A stretch of DNA of 14,149 nucleotides. Source: Defluviitaleaceae bacterium (lineage in GTDB: Bacteria > Bacillota > Clostridia > Lachnospirales > WRAX01). How positions within the stretch are numbered: the stretch's first letter is position 1; each line of letters starts with the position of its first letter. The position numbers and the translations under genes are program-made. The stretch is taken from positions 1 through 14,149 of the forward strand of contig WQVB01000011.1 in assembly GCA_009781815.1 (NCBI GenBank), written 5' to 3'. The notes below the pieces were generated by a model, which saw only the letters and a list, made by a program, of their open reading frames with translations, did no database searches and was not told the origin of the DNA. This document shows positions 14,005 through 14,149 of the stretch, piece by piece.

Positions 14005-14101
14005 GTCATCCTGAGCTTGACTCAGGATCTAATTGGAGAATGGCAGGCTTAATTAAGATATGCACTATCATACATAGATCCTGAGTCAAGCTCAGGATGA
14101 C
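14005..14101. repeat. Palindromic MITE-like element, copy 5 (CCTGAG-type arms)
   Basis: Perfect 26-base inverted arms lie at 14005-14030 and 14076-14101, with core CCTGAG-CTTGA-CTCAGG. The interior has the orientation of copies 2 and 4, although its arms are of the copy 3 type. The centre is slightly diverged (AATTAAGATATGC). Confidence 0.92.
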
Positions 14102-14149
14102 GACTAGGAAGGATGCGGGCCCTTTCGCTACAGGTCTAATGACGGTAGG

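Larger units (their letters stand above)
13684..14149. other. Repeat-filled spacer at the right end of the window
   Basis: About 460 bases hold no full gene. Three palindromic elements (13758, 13887 and 14005) occupy most of it, separated by short linkers such as TAGCGAAACAGTC. The final bases, 14102-14149, contain GACGGTAGG-like fragments that may begin another element beyond the window. Confidence 0.7.

Noticed and set aside
1533..14101. Palindromic repeats as a CRISPR array
   Set aside because: Copies are kilobases apart or separated by irregular linkers, there is no regular spacer pattern, and no cas gene is present.

Overview
The window looks like a chromosomal segment of a low-GC, anaerobic Firmicute, most likely a Clostridia member. 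The evidence is the set of protein families (two-component oxygen-sensitive type fumarase, Lon-like protease of the COG1067 type, YsxC/EngB, GpsA, YajC), strong AGGAGG ribosome binding sites, TTG and GTG starts, and AT-rich coding sequence. I cannot name a genus from sequence alone.

Layout, left to right. (1) 2-1469, plus strand: an overlapping tsaE-tsaB-rimI operon for the t6A37 tRNA modification and an N-acetyltransferase; tsaE is cut by the window edge. (2) 1470-1805: gene-free spacer filled with palindromic repeats. (3) 1806-5573, plus strand: a Lon-like AAA/S16 protease followed by two tandem, clearly paralogous six-helix membrane proteins of unknown function. (4) 5574-6004: repeats and a bidirectional terminator between convergent units. 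(5) 6005-7529, minus strand: serS and a small acidic protein. (6) 7530-7964: divergent promoter region holding another repeat. (7) 7965-9594, plus strand: gpsA and engB/ysxC. (8) 9634-11109, minus strand: a short lipoprotein, yajC, tRNA-Val(GAC) and tRNA-Leu(TAG) with a recognisable promoter. (9) 11314-13656, minus strand: a hypothetical protein, the fumarase beta and alpha subunits, and a single-helix membrane protein whose stop codon adjoins the fumarase ribosome binding site. (10) 13684-14149: at least three palindromic elements in a row.

The housekeeping genes are ordinary. The most unusual content is the intergenic DNA: five copies of an approximately 100-base palindromic element (at 1533, 5650, 7683, 13758 and 14005) share a related interior of about 50 bases but carry different terminal arms. 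The arms change in step, so that each arm remains self-complementary and the two arms of one element match each other. A related element with TTGCGGA-type arms and two chimeric elements mixing arm types are also present. This resembles a MITE or REP-like family maintained by arm homogenisation or by selection on structure. A separate 102-base hairpin lies between the two tRNA genes. I saw no CRISPR array, rRNA, insertion-sequence transposase, phage gene or recognisable defence system.
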